Shown here: positions 1 to 9,567 of the stretch, piece after piece
How positions within the stretch are numbered: position 1 is the stretch's first letter
Layout: each line of letters begins with the position of its first letter
Assembly: GCA_015680685.1 (NCBI GenBank)
Contig: MNCI01017655.1
Coordinates: 397,833 to 426,029 of the forward strand
Source of the DNA: Gnetum montanum
Lineage: Eukaryota > Streptophyta > Gnetopsida > Gnetales > Gnetaceae
Direction: 5' to 3'
DNA: 28,197 nucleotides
Made by a program: the position numbers and the translations under genes
Notes under the pieces: model-generated
Told to the model about the DNA's origin: nothing
The model's input: the letters and a program-made list of their open reading frames with translations, nothing else
The model's database searches: none

Positions 1-207
1 TAAGCCGAAAATACCAAAAAAATCACATACCTCAGACTTGCTTAACCATACACCGTGACACATACAAGCAAGCCTGGGAAGACAACGAACGATTAACCCC
101 AAGTGTTTCTTGTGGCGTTAAGGCATTTAGTCTGCGGAGTTCGATCGGATCGTGCGTGTACGCTCGTATTCGTATGGTGGAGTGTAGGGGTACCTCGCCA
201 CTCATCA
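1..207 (+). repeat. 3' end of a plus-strand LTR (family A/B intermediate)
   Basis: This stretch ends in the shared LTR terminus (GGGGTACC, a short spacer, then CTCATCA at 201-207), in the same arrangement as the LTR end at 15743-15749. The right half, with the GGAGTTCGATCGGATCG stretch, follows family A. The left half, with CATACCTCA and GGGAAGACAACGAACG, reads more like family B. It may be a third subfamily or a recombinant LTR. Its 5' part lies outside the window. It abuts a minus-strand LTR at 208, so it is probably the right end of an element inserted into that LTR. Confidence 0.75.
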
Positions 208-561
208 ACAATTAAATAAACAAACAAATAAATAAATAACAAAGTGAATGCTACAATGATGAAGTAATCTCGATCTTTATTTCCGGTCATGTGCGTGTCC
301 AAGTACGTCACACTCGAATAAAGAATGTTGTACAATTACATTCACCACACTACTGGTAGACGCTGGAAAATAATCTATCTCTAGAGGGATCAAATTGCCA
401 GAGTTTCACTACAATCTAAAACTAACTATCAAAGAAGGGAGAGCCACTTCTTATTTATAGACATTGTGGTGGATTGTGATATCGCGTATGCGATATTGTA
501 GGGAAGATGCGATATTGCGATGGATGCGATATCACAGCCCATGTGATATCCCGTCCCGTCA
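208..561 (-). repeat. 3' LTR (family A), truncated, of the 208-8157 element
   Basis: Read on the minus strand it begins TGACGGG at 561, carries several GCGATATCGC-type palindromes, a TATA box (CTATAAATAAG, 450-460) and an AATAAAGAT polyadenylation-type signal. It then stops abruptly at 208, where a plus-strand LTR end begins. It matches the 5' LTR at 7538-8157 over its whole preserved length. About 250 bp or more of the U5 end are missing. Being next to a polypurine tract identifies it as a 3' LTR. Confidence 0.85.
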
Positions 562-572
562 TACCCCCACGA
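562..572 (-). other. polypurine tract (plus-strand primer) of the minus-strand element
   Basis: On the minus strand the bases directly before the LTR start read CGTGGGGGTA. This is a G-run in the position required for second-strand priming. The sequence just upstream (minus strand) contains CTCGAGGACGAGTTT, which can be read as Leu-Glu-Asp-Glu-Phe, a tail often seen just before the 3' LTR in plant Ty3/Gypsy elements. Confidence 0.7.
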
Positions 573-731
573 CTGAATAAAAACTCGTCCTCGAGTTACA
601 AGGAGAACAAGCTCCATTGATTACATAGTGGATAGGCATGGGATTATTAACTGGAAAAACAAAAAATAAAATGATGCCACAGTGTGGGAAGACACAACAC
701 AGAAAAATACTACAACTACAAAAAATGGAAC
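573..731 (-). other. untranslated stretch between the 3' frame and the polypurine tract
   Basis: About 160 bp between the stop codon of the large minus-strand frame and the polypurine tract. It holds the CTCGAGGACGAG motif and no sustained frame. The motif may be a vestige of a lost pol C-terminus. Confidence 0.4.
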
Positions 732-3515
732 TCATGTAGTTCTTGGTGGTGGTGGCTCCTCCATGGGTGCTTTCCCTTTGTCATGTGCTCCAGGCTTGGA
801 AGCTTGATGGCATTGAAGTATGGCCTGGAGCTTCTCCTCTTCAGTCCGAGGATCTTGTGCTGTCCATATGAGTGTTCCGATGTTTGATGGAGTCGGCACC
901 TCCCACGGACAGGGTAGTTGCGGGAACATCTGGTTGGCTTTGACATACCACACCATGAACACCCGTCGTTCCTCTTTATAGGCTCTGGCTTTATCCTTAT
1001 ATTCATGAAGATCTGTTAGCCATCGAGCCAAGTCAGTTGCAACGTCTTTCTATCCTTGGTAGCTTGCTTTTACCACCTCAAGTTCAGAATTTGCAACATC
1101 CAATTTTTCAACCAACTTCTGGCGTTCTGCAAATTCTGCTTCATATTTGAGATGGGTGGAAGCTACCTGCTGCTCGAGCTCTATTCTCGGGCACCCTATT
1201 GTTAACATGGCAAGGTTGGCATATTTGAGGTTTGCCAACTCCATGTATTCTATCAAGTCCTGGATCTACAGGTCCCGATTCTTAACTTCCGCTTAGTGGA
1301 CGAAGGCGTAGGTGTCCAATATGGCCCTCCAATCAGTGTGTTGAGCACTGATAGTGTTGATTTGAGCCTTGGCCATATGGATCTCCTTCTCTAGGATTTT
1401 TTAATACATTCCCACTTGATCACGGAAATGCTTCTTTAGCTTTTTGTGTCGTTTAGCCTCATTCTACCATGTGTTTATTTCTATTGCTGATTTTTGTCGA
1501 ATAGCGTGTACCTCCTCCATTGAGAGGGTTCTGTTTTCTCTAGCTAAATGGCTTACATCTCAATTGATCCGAATGAATTGTTCTCATAGTTGATGAAAGT
1601 GTTTATCAAGAACATTCTTTTGTTTCTCCACAAAGGTGAACCGAAGGTTATCTACAACCAACTGCTTATTTTCTTCTTCTAAGGCCTTAAGTGCCTTAAG
1701 ATGTGCATGGGTTTGCACCTGTGATGTGGAGGCATCCCAAACAGCCATCTCCTTTTCTCCTACCACCTTCTTATTCTCTACAATCAATTTAGTTAGTTGC
1801 TCTATTCTAAAATTTTCTAGCTAGTCTGTAGGAACAAATTGTAGAGGATTTCGTTGTGCTACTTGTAAGGCTACAAGCTGCTCTTGTAGTTTTTGCACTT
1901 TGGCTTCAGCATGCTTGGCCCTCACTTTGGATATGACCAGCTTCCCCTTTGTGGAAATGAGGTCTGATTAAATTGCTGTTACATCCTAGGGGATGTCAAA
2001 CAGAGACATCAAAACTTATCCTATTTGGAGTAATCTGTCCAGTGCATCCTCATGTTCTATAGGAGTCATTGAGGTTTTGGCCAAACTTTGAGCATCCCAT
2101 GCTCCTGTAAGATCTGTCAGTAGCACAATAGGTATGTTGAAAGATTCCTTGATGTGATCTATGACCACATCTGTAGCTCCCACGACATTATGGTGTTGCA
2201 TGACCACCATAGTGGCCCCTTCACCAGTCTCTAACTACACTTGAAAAGATGTCGCATTTCCTGAGATATGTTGCGACCATCTACTTTCCCCTCCTCTTGT
2301 TTGAATTGAGACTTCATCCCTTGTGCAATCAAGCAAAATTGTAGGTTGAATGGAATCATCGAAGACGCGGAAGAGGCTTGTGTCATCACGACTTCCCCAA
2401 CTAACCATCTCAGCGATGGCCCAAAGATGGCTCATCGATGGTCTGTAGTCTTGCAGCGGCGGATCTTGACCTATGCTAGGCCCTGCTTCTTATTTTCAGC
2501 TGGGACCTGTGGCTGGAGGTTGATTGGGTCCTACAAGTTGGGTTGCAAGTGGTCCAATCATCTGTTCTTCTTCTTCATCTGGTCTCAGCTCTTCGCTAGT
2601 GCTCTTTCTTGGAGCTGGCACCTTTAGTAGTTCAACATAAGAAGCATTCTGGGATTTTTGGAGGATATCATTAGTGTAACCTTGAATACCAACCCGTCGA
2701 CACAGTTTTCTAATAAGATAGGGGAAGGGCAGTGCCATCTTCCCTGACTTTCGTTCTTCAAATCGCCTTAGGATCTCTGTCAAATATAGATGGGGTAGGT
2801 TAGCATTAACCTTCCCCATCAACACTACACATCCTCTAGCTGCATATGTTGATATTCTTTTCAAACGTTTTGTGGGGAAGAGGTGATAGGTTACAATTTT
2901 GAAATAAACTCTCTCTTCCATCATCAATTCACCAAATTCTTTGTCTCTGCCATAAGCCTTCTCTAACCAATCCTTTCGCACATCAGGGTCTGAATGAGTG
3001 GATAACCGAGCAACATGGGGACCTGTATTCAGAAGGTTTAACACTTTCGAAATTACCTGCGCAGAGAAGTCAACTGTCATACCACAAATGTTAACTGTGG
3101 TGCCTTGCTCCCTATTTTGCTAGAACTGATACATTTCACCTAAGTACTAGGCACCACTTTCAGAGAGGACAAGCCATAAGGGAGACCCCTTGAGGTGATC
3201 CCTAACAGCCTTAGGAGTGACCTCTACAAAAGATTTGAAGTTTAGCTCCACAATCACCACAACGAATGTGGACTTCTCATGGATAGCCTGAACACATTCC
3301 GGGGGCAACGTGAGTTGTTGTCCTGGTTCAGGCATAGTAGTAGCTCCTTCTTCTACCTGCCCAGACCGTCTGGTAGGAGGTTCTTCTTGATGAATGTTGA
3401 ATGATTGCACCTCCTGTTCTGTATGTTATCCAATAGGGCCTTGTCTTCCACCTCTCTGAGATCGTTTCGTTCCACCTTGAATAGGACCCTCCTGTTGTGC
3501 ACGTTTTGGGGCCAT
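732..3515 (-). pseudogene. large 3' frame of the A element, resembling 'putative plant transposon protein' (Transposase_32-like)
   Basis: A single reading frame runs from ATG at 3515-3513 (MAPKRAQQEG) to TGA at 734-732: 928 codons counting the stop, with no net frameshift but at least eight internal stops (for example 3428-3426, 3149-3147 and 2498-2496). About residues 85-320 look like the plant 'putative plant transposon protein' family (Pfam Transposase_32): a vDFS..vI..vLnL-like segment, HLFPTKRL, an RGCVVLM segment and FPYLIRKLCRRVGI. The second half is rich in Glu, Lys and Leu with heptad-like stretches (LEEENKQLVVDNL; ELEQQVA...KYEAEFAERQKL) that suggest coiled coil. Its function is unknown. 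It lies where Athila elements carry their env-like or additional frame, between pol and the 3' LTR, but no membrane segments are obvious. The family call is from motif memory only. Confidence 0.6.
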
Positions 3516-3983
3516 TCTGCAATCACACAGATCAAGCGTTAGTAAGGTTGTTTTTAAAGTCAAGTTATACCTTACTGCTTGTCTTAATTAAAGATCTTAT
3601 GTTATAACATGTGATCGTGCCCAAAAATTGTCATAAGGGGTCTTGTGACTTAGGTGGTTTTCATTTTAATCTCTTCGTGTACCTAAGGTCATATGATTTT
3701 TGGCACAATTATTCTATGTGTTAGTGTTAATTACCCTAATTGATGTCCTTTGGGTTATGGTAAATTTCAAAAAATTTAGGCACTTTTTAGCAAGTGTCTC
3801 TCCCCCACGACTAAATTGAACACTCTAGGTTCTAGCAGGTTCAAATAGAATTAAAATCAGAGCACCAGTGAGCGAGATATGAGTGAAAAAGCAAGGGTTA
3901 CGTAATCGCAAGTCGTAGAGAAAAATTTCAAAAACTCCCCCCGCGTGAATGGCAAAATGATGTTAAGTGGTGCAGTAGGGGTT
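3516..3983 (-). promoter_or_regulatory. leader between the internal TATA module and the 3' frame, with a possible splice acceptor
   Basis: About 470 bp without a frame. On the minus strand, TGTGTGATTGCAG lies two bases before the ATG at 3515 and looks like a 3' splice site. Athila-type elements are thought to express the 3' gene from a spliced RNA, so an acceptor here would fit. A second G-run, GTCGTGGGGGAG, occurs at about 3798-3812 (minus strand) and resembles the polypurine tract at 562-572. It may be a duplicated terminus. No donor site was established. Confidence 0.35.
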
Positions 3984-4041
3984 CTTATTTATAGGTAAAT
4001 AGGACACGATATCGCATACGATGCATCGCGTATGCGATATC
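3984..4041 (-). promoter_or_regulatory. internal promoter-like module: palindrome plus TATA box
   Basis: On the minus strand a perfect inverted repeat with 13-bp arms (GATATCGCATACG at 4008-4020 and its complement at 4029-4041, 8-bp spacer) lies upstream of CTATAAATAAG (3984-3994). The same order, palindromes then CTATAAATAAG, occurs in the U3 of the family A LTRs. Downstream of the TATA box the similarity to the LTR stops. It probably drives, or once drove, the 3' frame ending at 732. Whether it is a duplicated LTR start or an independent promoter cannot be settled by eye. Confidence 0.5.
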
Positions 4042-5410
4042 TCGGCCCTACTAATGTGAGACACATGAAAAATACCAAAATTTTAATGATTTTTTTGAAA
4101 TTAATGTTTTATATTGAGGAAATTGGCAAGTATTAAGATATCCTAGGGTAATTTCATTGATTTGAGAGGCACTCTTAATGATAATGGTGTGAACTTGAGC
4201 AATAAAAATTTGGCGGTTATGAAAAAAGGGAATGTAATGGTACATTGGAACGTTAAAATTTAGAGGAATAATAGTAGGGAAAGAAAATTAATTGAAAAAT
4301 TTAGCTGAGGGTAAGAAATTGTGTGTTTGAGCTAGGGAATCAGTAAAGATTATGAAAAATTGCACAAGTGGGTCCTCCCCAAAGCAGGTTTCAATCTATT
4401 ATGCCCTTGTGTAACCACACTTAAAGTGTTTGTGGGCACTAGAAGGGTTAAATGTAATCTGCATTAACTTCCCAAAACACACACATGTAAATATCACTAG
4501 AATGAGATGAAAATTCTATGCTACCTGGAACACAAGCTACAATTACATGAACAGTGAGATGAGACGAAGTAGAGAAGGGATCGTAGAGATTGGGACATGA
4601 GGTAACTAACCCAGAGCAAAGTGAATCCTATGTGTAAAGCATGATTAATGTGTCATTAACCCATTGTTCCAAGATCAGGACCAAGTCCATCCTTCTAATC
4701 AGTGACATCGCATTGTTTCATCCCATGATGAGAAACTATGAGAGTACCATAACAACAAGGCGTACGATCACTTGGCATTTAGTACAAGGGAGGAGTGATT
4801 TTTGTTTTATGGCACTTTGTTTTTTTTCTTCTTCTTTCACTTTACTGAATCTAGAGAAGCCGCCAGCCTTCAGGCATGGGTGCATGTCTTTTCAGTGGGA
4901 CCTCCTAGAATAACTTTTGATTTTCGACTGCCTTTTGATTACTCTTACTCCCATTTTTCATTAGATCTACAAGGATCTTAGTACAACCACATTGCATGAT
5001 AACTCCCACAGACGTCACCAAAGAGAATCTGCAAGTCCCCTTGACGTCACACCCTAATCATTCCCTCTTGGTCCATCCTTCTTCATTCTGGGTACAATGA
5101 ACACAAAATAAATTTTAAATTTTAAAAATGTCAAGAATACCATTGTACCCTCGAACAAAACCTCTTTATTTGTAGAATGGATGAGTGGGTGTAATGGGCT
5201 CACTGTTCCGGATAATTGCTCACTCATGACTTAATAACATAGAACACACCCCAACCAACGATCCACATGCGTGTTTTATTTATAGATGAGATTACTTAAA
5301 AAAATGTAAAAAAAAAAAACAAAAATACACAAAAAGTTGAAAAATGAAAAACTGGAAAACAAAAAGTTGAAAAATTAAAGAAAATGAAAAATATTTATTA
5401 ATCCTGCTTG
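4042..5410. other. 1.4-kb gene-free interval inside the A element
   Basis: Neither strand shows a sustained frame or any protease, reverse transcriptase, RNase H or integrase motif, although pol would be expected here. Visible structure: two GACGTCAC direct repeats at 5011-5018 and 5043-5050, a second TATA-like box on the minus strand at about 5276-5286, and an A-rich run with repeated AAAAAGTTGAAAAA at 5295-5400. It may be unrelated sequence acquired by a non-autonomous element. Confidence 0.5.
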
Positions 5411-7396
5411 TTAGTAAAATGGGGGATATCCCCCATAACTAATTAGTTGAGTATGGAAAGTATTAATAAATGAAGGATGAGGATCCTTGCATGTTGGAAG
5501 TATTGGAGCTTGGTCATATTTATCCCCTCGGGGTTCACACACTTGATTATAATGAGCATAGTGGGGCCCTTTATACGATGTAGTTCTCAGATAACGAGTT
5601 GGCCCACTATGATGTTTGGGACCATTAGATGGTATGCAAGGATTGAGCTAATGTCTCCCATGGTTGTGTTCATTGGGCCGTATGGTTGTTGGAGCGTGAG
5701 TTGGTGGCCCTGATGAAGTTACATGAGGCGTTGGATTCGAAGGTAAGGGTGCACCATAGTGTGGGACTTGTGCTAGGTTGGAAGATGCAGTGGCCTCAGA
5801 ATGATGTTGTCCCTTCTTACGGTCGTGTTTAAAGAAGGAATGCTTTTGATGTTGCTAAGGTTTTTCACTGCTGTTGATAGTAGTAACACAAGTGTTGTTC
5901 GTGGGTTGTTGCGGTGGCACAAACACCTTAGGAATAGTCGGTGGCATTGTGGAAGGAGGAAAAAGATGAGAATGTGGAAAGTTAGGAGGAATGCAAGGTG
6001 CATAAGGTGGTGGTTGTGTTGGAGGTATGGGTTGATAGTATTGTGGAGAATGGTATTGTGGTTAGATAGAGTATGGTGGCCCGAATAGAGAAACAGGATG
6101 TTGGACATGATAAGCATTTGGATTCGGAAAATATGAAGGGTGCCTCCAGTCTAAGGGTGGTCTCCCCCATGACTGGGGTGGTTGCCATTGTGGTCTAACA
6201 TAGTATCTCTGTATGAAATCTGGATGTAACATGTTTTCCCAATGCTCTTGTAGATGTAACAACATTGGGCATTGGCCCTTGGGGTGATCGTATAGGCATA
6301 TGTTGCATTCATATGTATGATTAGCAGTTGAGCGCTTATTCCCTTCATTCTTTTTTTCTAAATGTCTAATGTTTTGTCTTGCTTCTTGGGTTGTCAAAAC
6401 TCTATCCCCAATGTTGTTGACACATTCTTCACACTTTTGATACATCCAGTCCAACATCTTATTGATCTTTGCCTCGGCTTCTTCTAATGATTATTGTATT
6501 GGCAAAGATGATGTTTCCACCTTGAGATTTGTTGATTTCTCCTTGTTATGATCATGGACCTTTGTTAAGTTGAAATTTTGGTCCCGTTGATGTTTTTCAA
6601 CACTCTCCCATCTAGCCATTTCTCCTTCTTCTTTTGCTACCCACTTAATAAGCTCTTGGACTTGATGGGTTCATAGTTCATATAGTTGACCTTGGGCATA
6701 TACTCCTAAGGTCTCTCTTGTTTCATTACGTAGACCATCAATGATATGGTACATTAGCCTTTCCTCGGAAAACCCATGGCCTGGACAGTTGTTTAACAAT
6801 GTGTAATATATTTCTAAGGCCATGTCCAAGGGTTAATGTTTTGGTTGTTTCCATTGTTGGATTTGTTTCCTTAAGGCTGACACTCTTGCGTAGGTTTGAT
6901 ATTTTTTGTTAAAGACCTCTACCATTGTTGACCAACATTGTATCGAATTTGGTTTTAACGATCTATACCATACTTTTGCTTGGTCAACTAGTGTCATGGG
7001 AAAGAGATTAAGTTTTTGCCAACCATTATCAATGTTATTCCATGTGTAGGCATCGTAGAAGGCTTGTAAATGTTGATGCATATCCAAGTCATAGCCTCCT
7101 GAAAATGTAGGAAAGTTGTTTAAATCGAGCTTGGGTAGATGGCTCTCTTTACGATGCCTACGTGAGATTTGAACAGCCTCTTGTATTTGTGTTAGGCTTG
7201 TAGTGGCCAGTGAGATTTCATCATCATTAGGTAAGTTATGTCTTTGTATGTTGCGATGACGTTGTTTTCGTTCATGTTTATAAGAAACTCCCACTTCAGG
7301 TTGTATACTCCAATCTTCATCGTCATATAATTCGTTGGTTCTCCAATGAACTTCCTGACTAAGTGTGGCATTATTATTATCTTGTAGGAGAGACAT
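5411..7396 (-). pseudogene. gag: gag polyprotein of the A element (Athila/Tat type), broken
   Basis: Starts with MSLLQDNNNATLS at 7396 and stays in one frame to TAA at 5413-5411, 662 codons including the stop. It is broken by in-frame stops (6835-6833, 6673-6671, one near 6490, 6064-6062 and others) but has no net frameshift. Around residues 95-185 is a plant gag core (FPTFSGGYD, WQKLNLFP, VWYRSLKPNS, FNKKYQTYA). Around residue 365 is a zinc knuckle of spacing CX2CX3HX4C (ECNICLYDHPKGQC), one residue shorter than the usual CX2CX4HX4C. The rest is rich in Pro, Gln, His and Tyr and ends GGYPPFY. Gag would form the particle and bind RNA. No pol follows the stop. Confidence 0.8.
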
Positions 7397-7517
7397 TATT
7401 ATGAAGTTGTGTGTGAATACAGATGTGACTTTTTATAATTACTTCTTTCTAAGAGATATATCGTTAAGTCCTATACAACGACCTTGTATGATATAACTAA
7501 TCTACATAACTAGCACC
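7397..7517 (-). other. 5' untranslated leader of the A element
   Basis: About 120 bp between the primer-binding site and the gag start. It is closely matched by 8200-8321 (second minus-strand copy) and by 15769-15865 (plus-strand copy), which defines it as leader sequence of the family. Confidence 0.7.
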
Positions 7518-7536
7518 GTCCCTGGCAATGGCGCTA
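7518..7536 (-). other. primer-binding site, tRNA-Asp type
   Basis: On the minus strand, one base after the LTR end, the sequence reads TAGCGCCATTGCCAGGGAC. It is close to TGGCGCCGTTGCCGGGGA, the complement of the 3' end of plant tRNA-Asp used by Athila-type elements. Three mismatches fit an aged copy. Confidence 0.7.
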
Positions 7537-7537
7537 A

Positions 7538-8157
7538 TGATGAGTGACGAGGTACCCCTACACTTAACCATACGAATACGAGCGTAGCACACGCAATCCG
7601 ATCGAACTCCGCAGACGGACTAGTTGTGGCACCTAGATCATTAACCTTAGGTCGCAGTTTGCTATCTTCCCACCTGGACTAGTTATTAGCTTTGTCACGT
7701 ATGGTTTAGTCCAGAGTGAGGTGTATGATGTGTTCCTAATTCTAATGCTACTCCTGAAGGNTAATCAAGTCATACTCATTCCGCGTTCTAGGAGTTTAAG
7801 GGTGAGAGAGAAAATAGTAAATAATAATTAAATAAACAAACAAATAAATAAATAACAAAGTGAATGCTGCAATGATGAAGTAATCTCGATCTTTATTGCC
7901 GGTCATGTACGTGTCCAAGTACGTCACACTCGAATAAAGAATGCCGTACAATTACATTCACCACACTATTGGCAGACACTAGAAAATAATCTATCTTTGG
8001 AGGGATCAAACTGCCAGAGTTTCACTACAATCTAAAACTAATTGTTAAACAAGGGAGAGCTGCTTCTTATTTATAGACATTACGGTAGACTGCGATATCG
8101 CGTACGCGATATCGTAGGGAAGACGCGATATTGTGCATGCGATATTGCGTCCCATCA
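7538..8157 (-). repeat. 5' LTR (family A) of the 208-8157 element, with an internal assembly or deletion scar
   Basis: Plus-strand TGATGAG at 7538-7544 and CCCATCA at 8151-8157 mark the two ends. On the minus strand it starts TGATGGG, has GCGATATCGC-type palindromes, a TATA box at 8066-8076 and an AATAAAGAT signal. It is 620 bp against about 800-850 bp for the other copies. Relative to the LTR at 8341-9136 it lacks about 193 bp (equivalent to 8562-8754), exactly at the single N at 7761. Its internal side is followed by leader and gag, so it is the 5' LTR. Confidence 0.85.
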
Positions 8158-8199
8158 CTCACTAAGTGTAGCATTATTGTAATCTTGTAGGAGAGCCAT
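8158..8199 (-). pseudogene. gag: first gag codons of a second A element, cut by the neighbouring LTR
   Basis: On the minus strand ATG at 8199-8197 opens MALLQDYNNATLS, nearly identical to the gag start at 7396. The frame is then interrupted at 8158 by the start of the LTR at 7538-8157. The simplest reading is that the 208-8157 element inserted into gag codon 14 of this older copy. The remainder of this gag would lie left of the window. Confidence 0.75.
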
Positions 8200-8340
8200 G
8201 GTTGTGAAGTTGTCTATGAATTTATATGTGACTTTTAATAATTATTTCTTTCTAAAAGATATATTGTTAATTCCTTTATAGCGACCTTGTATGATATAAC
8301 TAATCTAGATAACTAGCACCATCCCCAACAACGGTGCCAA
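8200..8340 (-). other. leader and tRNA-Asp-type primer site of the second A element
   Basis: On the minus strand the LTR end is followed by TGGCACCGTTGTTGGGGA (about 8322-8339), a diverged tRNA-Asp primer site, and then a leader that parallels 7397-7517. Confidence 0.7.
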
Positions 8341-9136
8341 TGATGAGTGGCGAGGTACCCCTACATTCAACCATACGAATATGAGCGTTACATGTGCAAT
8401 CTGGTTGAACTCTGCAAACAGACTAGTTGTGGACTCTAGATAGTTAGCCTTAGGTTGCAGTTCGCTGTCTTCCCACCTGGACTAGTATTAGCTTTGTCAC
8501 GTATGGTTTAGTCTAGAGTGAGGTGTATGATGGGTTTCTAATCTAATGCTACTCCTGAAGGCAATGGAAAGTAAGATTCACTAATCTAGGAGACAGAGAG
8601 TGAGAGAGAATCTAAGCTAGCCTAAGTGGAATGAGCATTTGTTTCTTGATTATCCGTACACACCTTGGACTTCATGCACAACTACCATTGGGATTACCAA
8701 ACGCAGATCCTAGGTACGCTACTGGGTTACCAAGTAGTCACACTTAAGTGCTCGTAATCAAGTCGTACTCATTCCGTGTTTTAACATGAGTTTAAGGGAG
8801 AGAGAGATTAACTAGGAAAGCAGTAAATAACAATTAATTAAATGATTAAACTAAGTGAATGTTGCAATGATGAAGTAATTTGGATCTTTATTTTCGGTCA
8901 TGTGCATGTCCATGTACGTCACACTCGAATAAAGGATGTTGTACAATTACAATCACCACACTGCGGGCATACACGGAGAGGAAAAGGGTTGAGAGAGAGA
9001 AAATGAAAACTAAAATCAAAAGTAACTCTAAAAACTAATTGATCTAATTCTTCTATCTACCTCTTATTTATAGATGAGGAGATAGGTTGCAATATTGCAT
9101 ATGCGATATCGCGGTCGCCCAAATGATGACTCATCA
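8341..9136 (-). repeat. 5' LTR (family A) of the second minus-strand element
   Basis: Bounded by TGATGAG (8341-8347) and CTCATCA (9130-9136), 796 bp. It carries one GCGATATCGC-type palindrome pair, a TATA box at about 9063-9073 (minus strand) and an AATAAAG signal. Its outer end abuts family B LTR sequence at 9137 (GTTAGATAAAATTATTC). The same stretch is internal to the B LTR at about 14679-14695, so this element inserted into a B LTR. Confidence 0.85.
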
Positions 9137-9416
9137 GTTAGATAAAATTATTCATTAAATTACTTTATCTCTCTCTTCAAGCACCAAAGAACATAAAACA
9201 TAAAATGACAAAAATTGTATGCCTCAATTACATTTAACCATACCTTTGTACTTCACACGTGTAATTGGGAAGACAACAAATGACTTTAGGAAAAGATTTA
9301 CTTCCCATAAGACTAGTGCACTAGAAACTAGAGAGTCTACAGAATTCAATTGAATTGTGCATAAATGCTTCGTGATTGGTATGGTTGAGCATAGGGGTAC
9401 CTTCAACCACTCATCA
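9137..9416 (+). repeat. 3' third of a family B LTR
   Basis: Ends CTCATCA at 9410-9416. It matches the corresponding parts of the B LTRs at 12251-13174 and 14037-14900. Its 5' part is separated from it by the A element insertion at 9136. Confidence 0.8.
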
Positions 9417-9417
9417 T

Positions 9418-9567
9418 TGTCATTGTTGCTGGGGACTTTGTTTGTTGAAATGTGCACTATCTAGGTTTAGTGGATATCATTTAATATCGTTGGATGAACC
9501 CCAAGGTCAATATCATTTCCAAATAATATAACTACAAAAGCACACTGATACTTTATTTGTTTGCAAA
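9418..9567 (+). other. primer site and leader of a family B element
   Basis: The sequence TGTCATTGTTGCTGGGGAC, one base after the LTR end, is a mutated tRNA-Asp primer site. The leader matches 23137-23295 of the other B element (shared GTGCACTATCTAGG). Confidence 0.7.

Noticed and set aside
4641-4913. A 90-codon plus-strand frame in the gene-free interval
   Set aside because: Unremarkable composition, no recognised motif, and one such frame is expected by chance in this length.
5419-5436. Perfect 18-bp palindrome ATGGGGGATATCCCCCAT
   Set aside because: It lies within the last codons of gag and encodes Gly-Gly-Tyr-Pro-Pro; the symmetry may simply reflect coding, so it is not called a regulatory site.
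5773-6188. Plus-strand and alternative minus-strand frames in the Pro-rich part of gag
   Set aside because: They are shifted readings of the same repetitive gag codons.
8690-8760. Short repeats such as TTACCAAGTAGTC and CTACTGGGTTACC that could suggest an array
   Set aside because: They are internal LTR repeats with irregular spacing, present in all A and B LTRs; there is no CRISPR-like regularity, and this is a plant genome.
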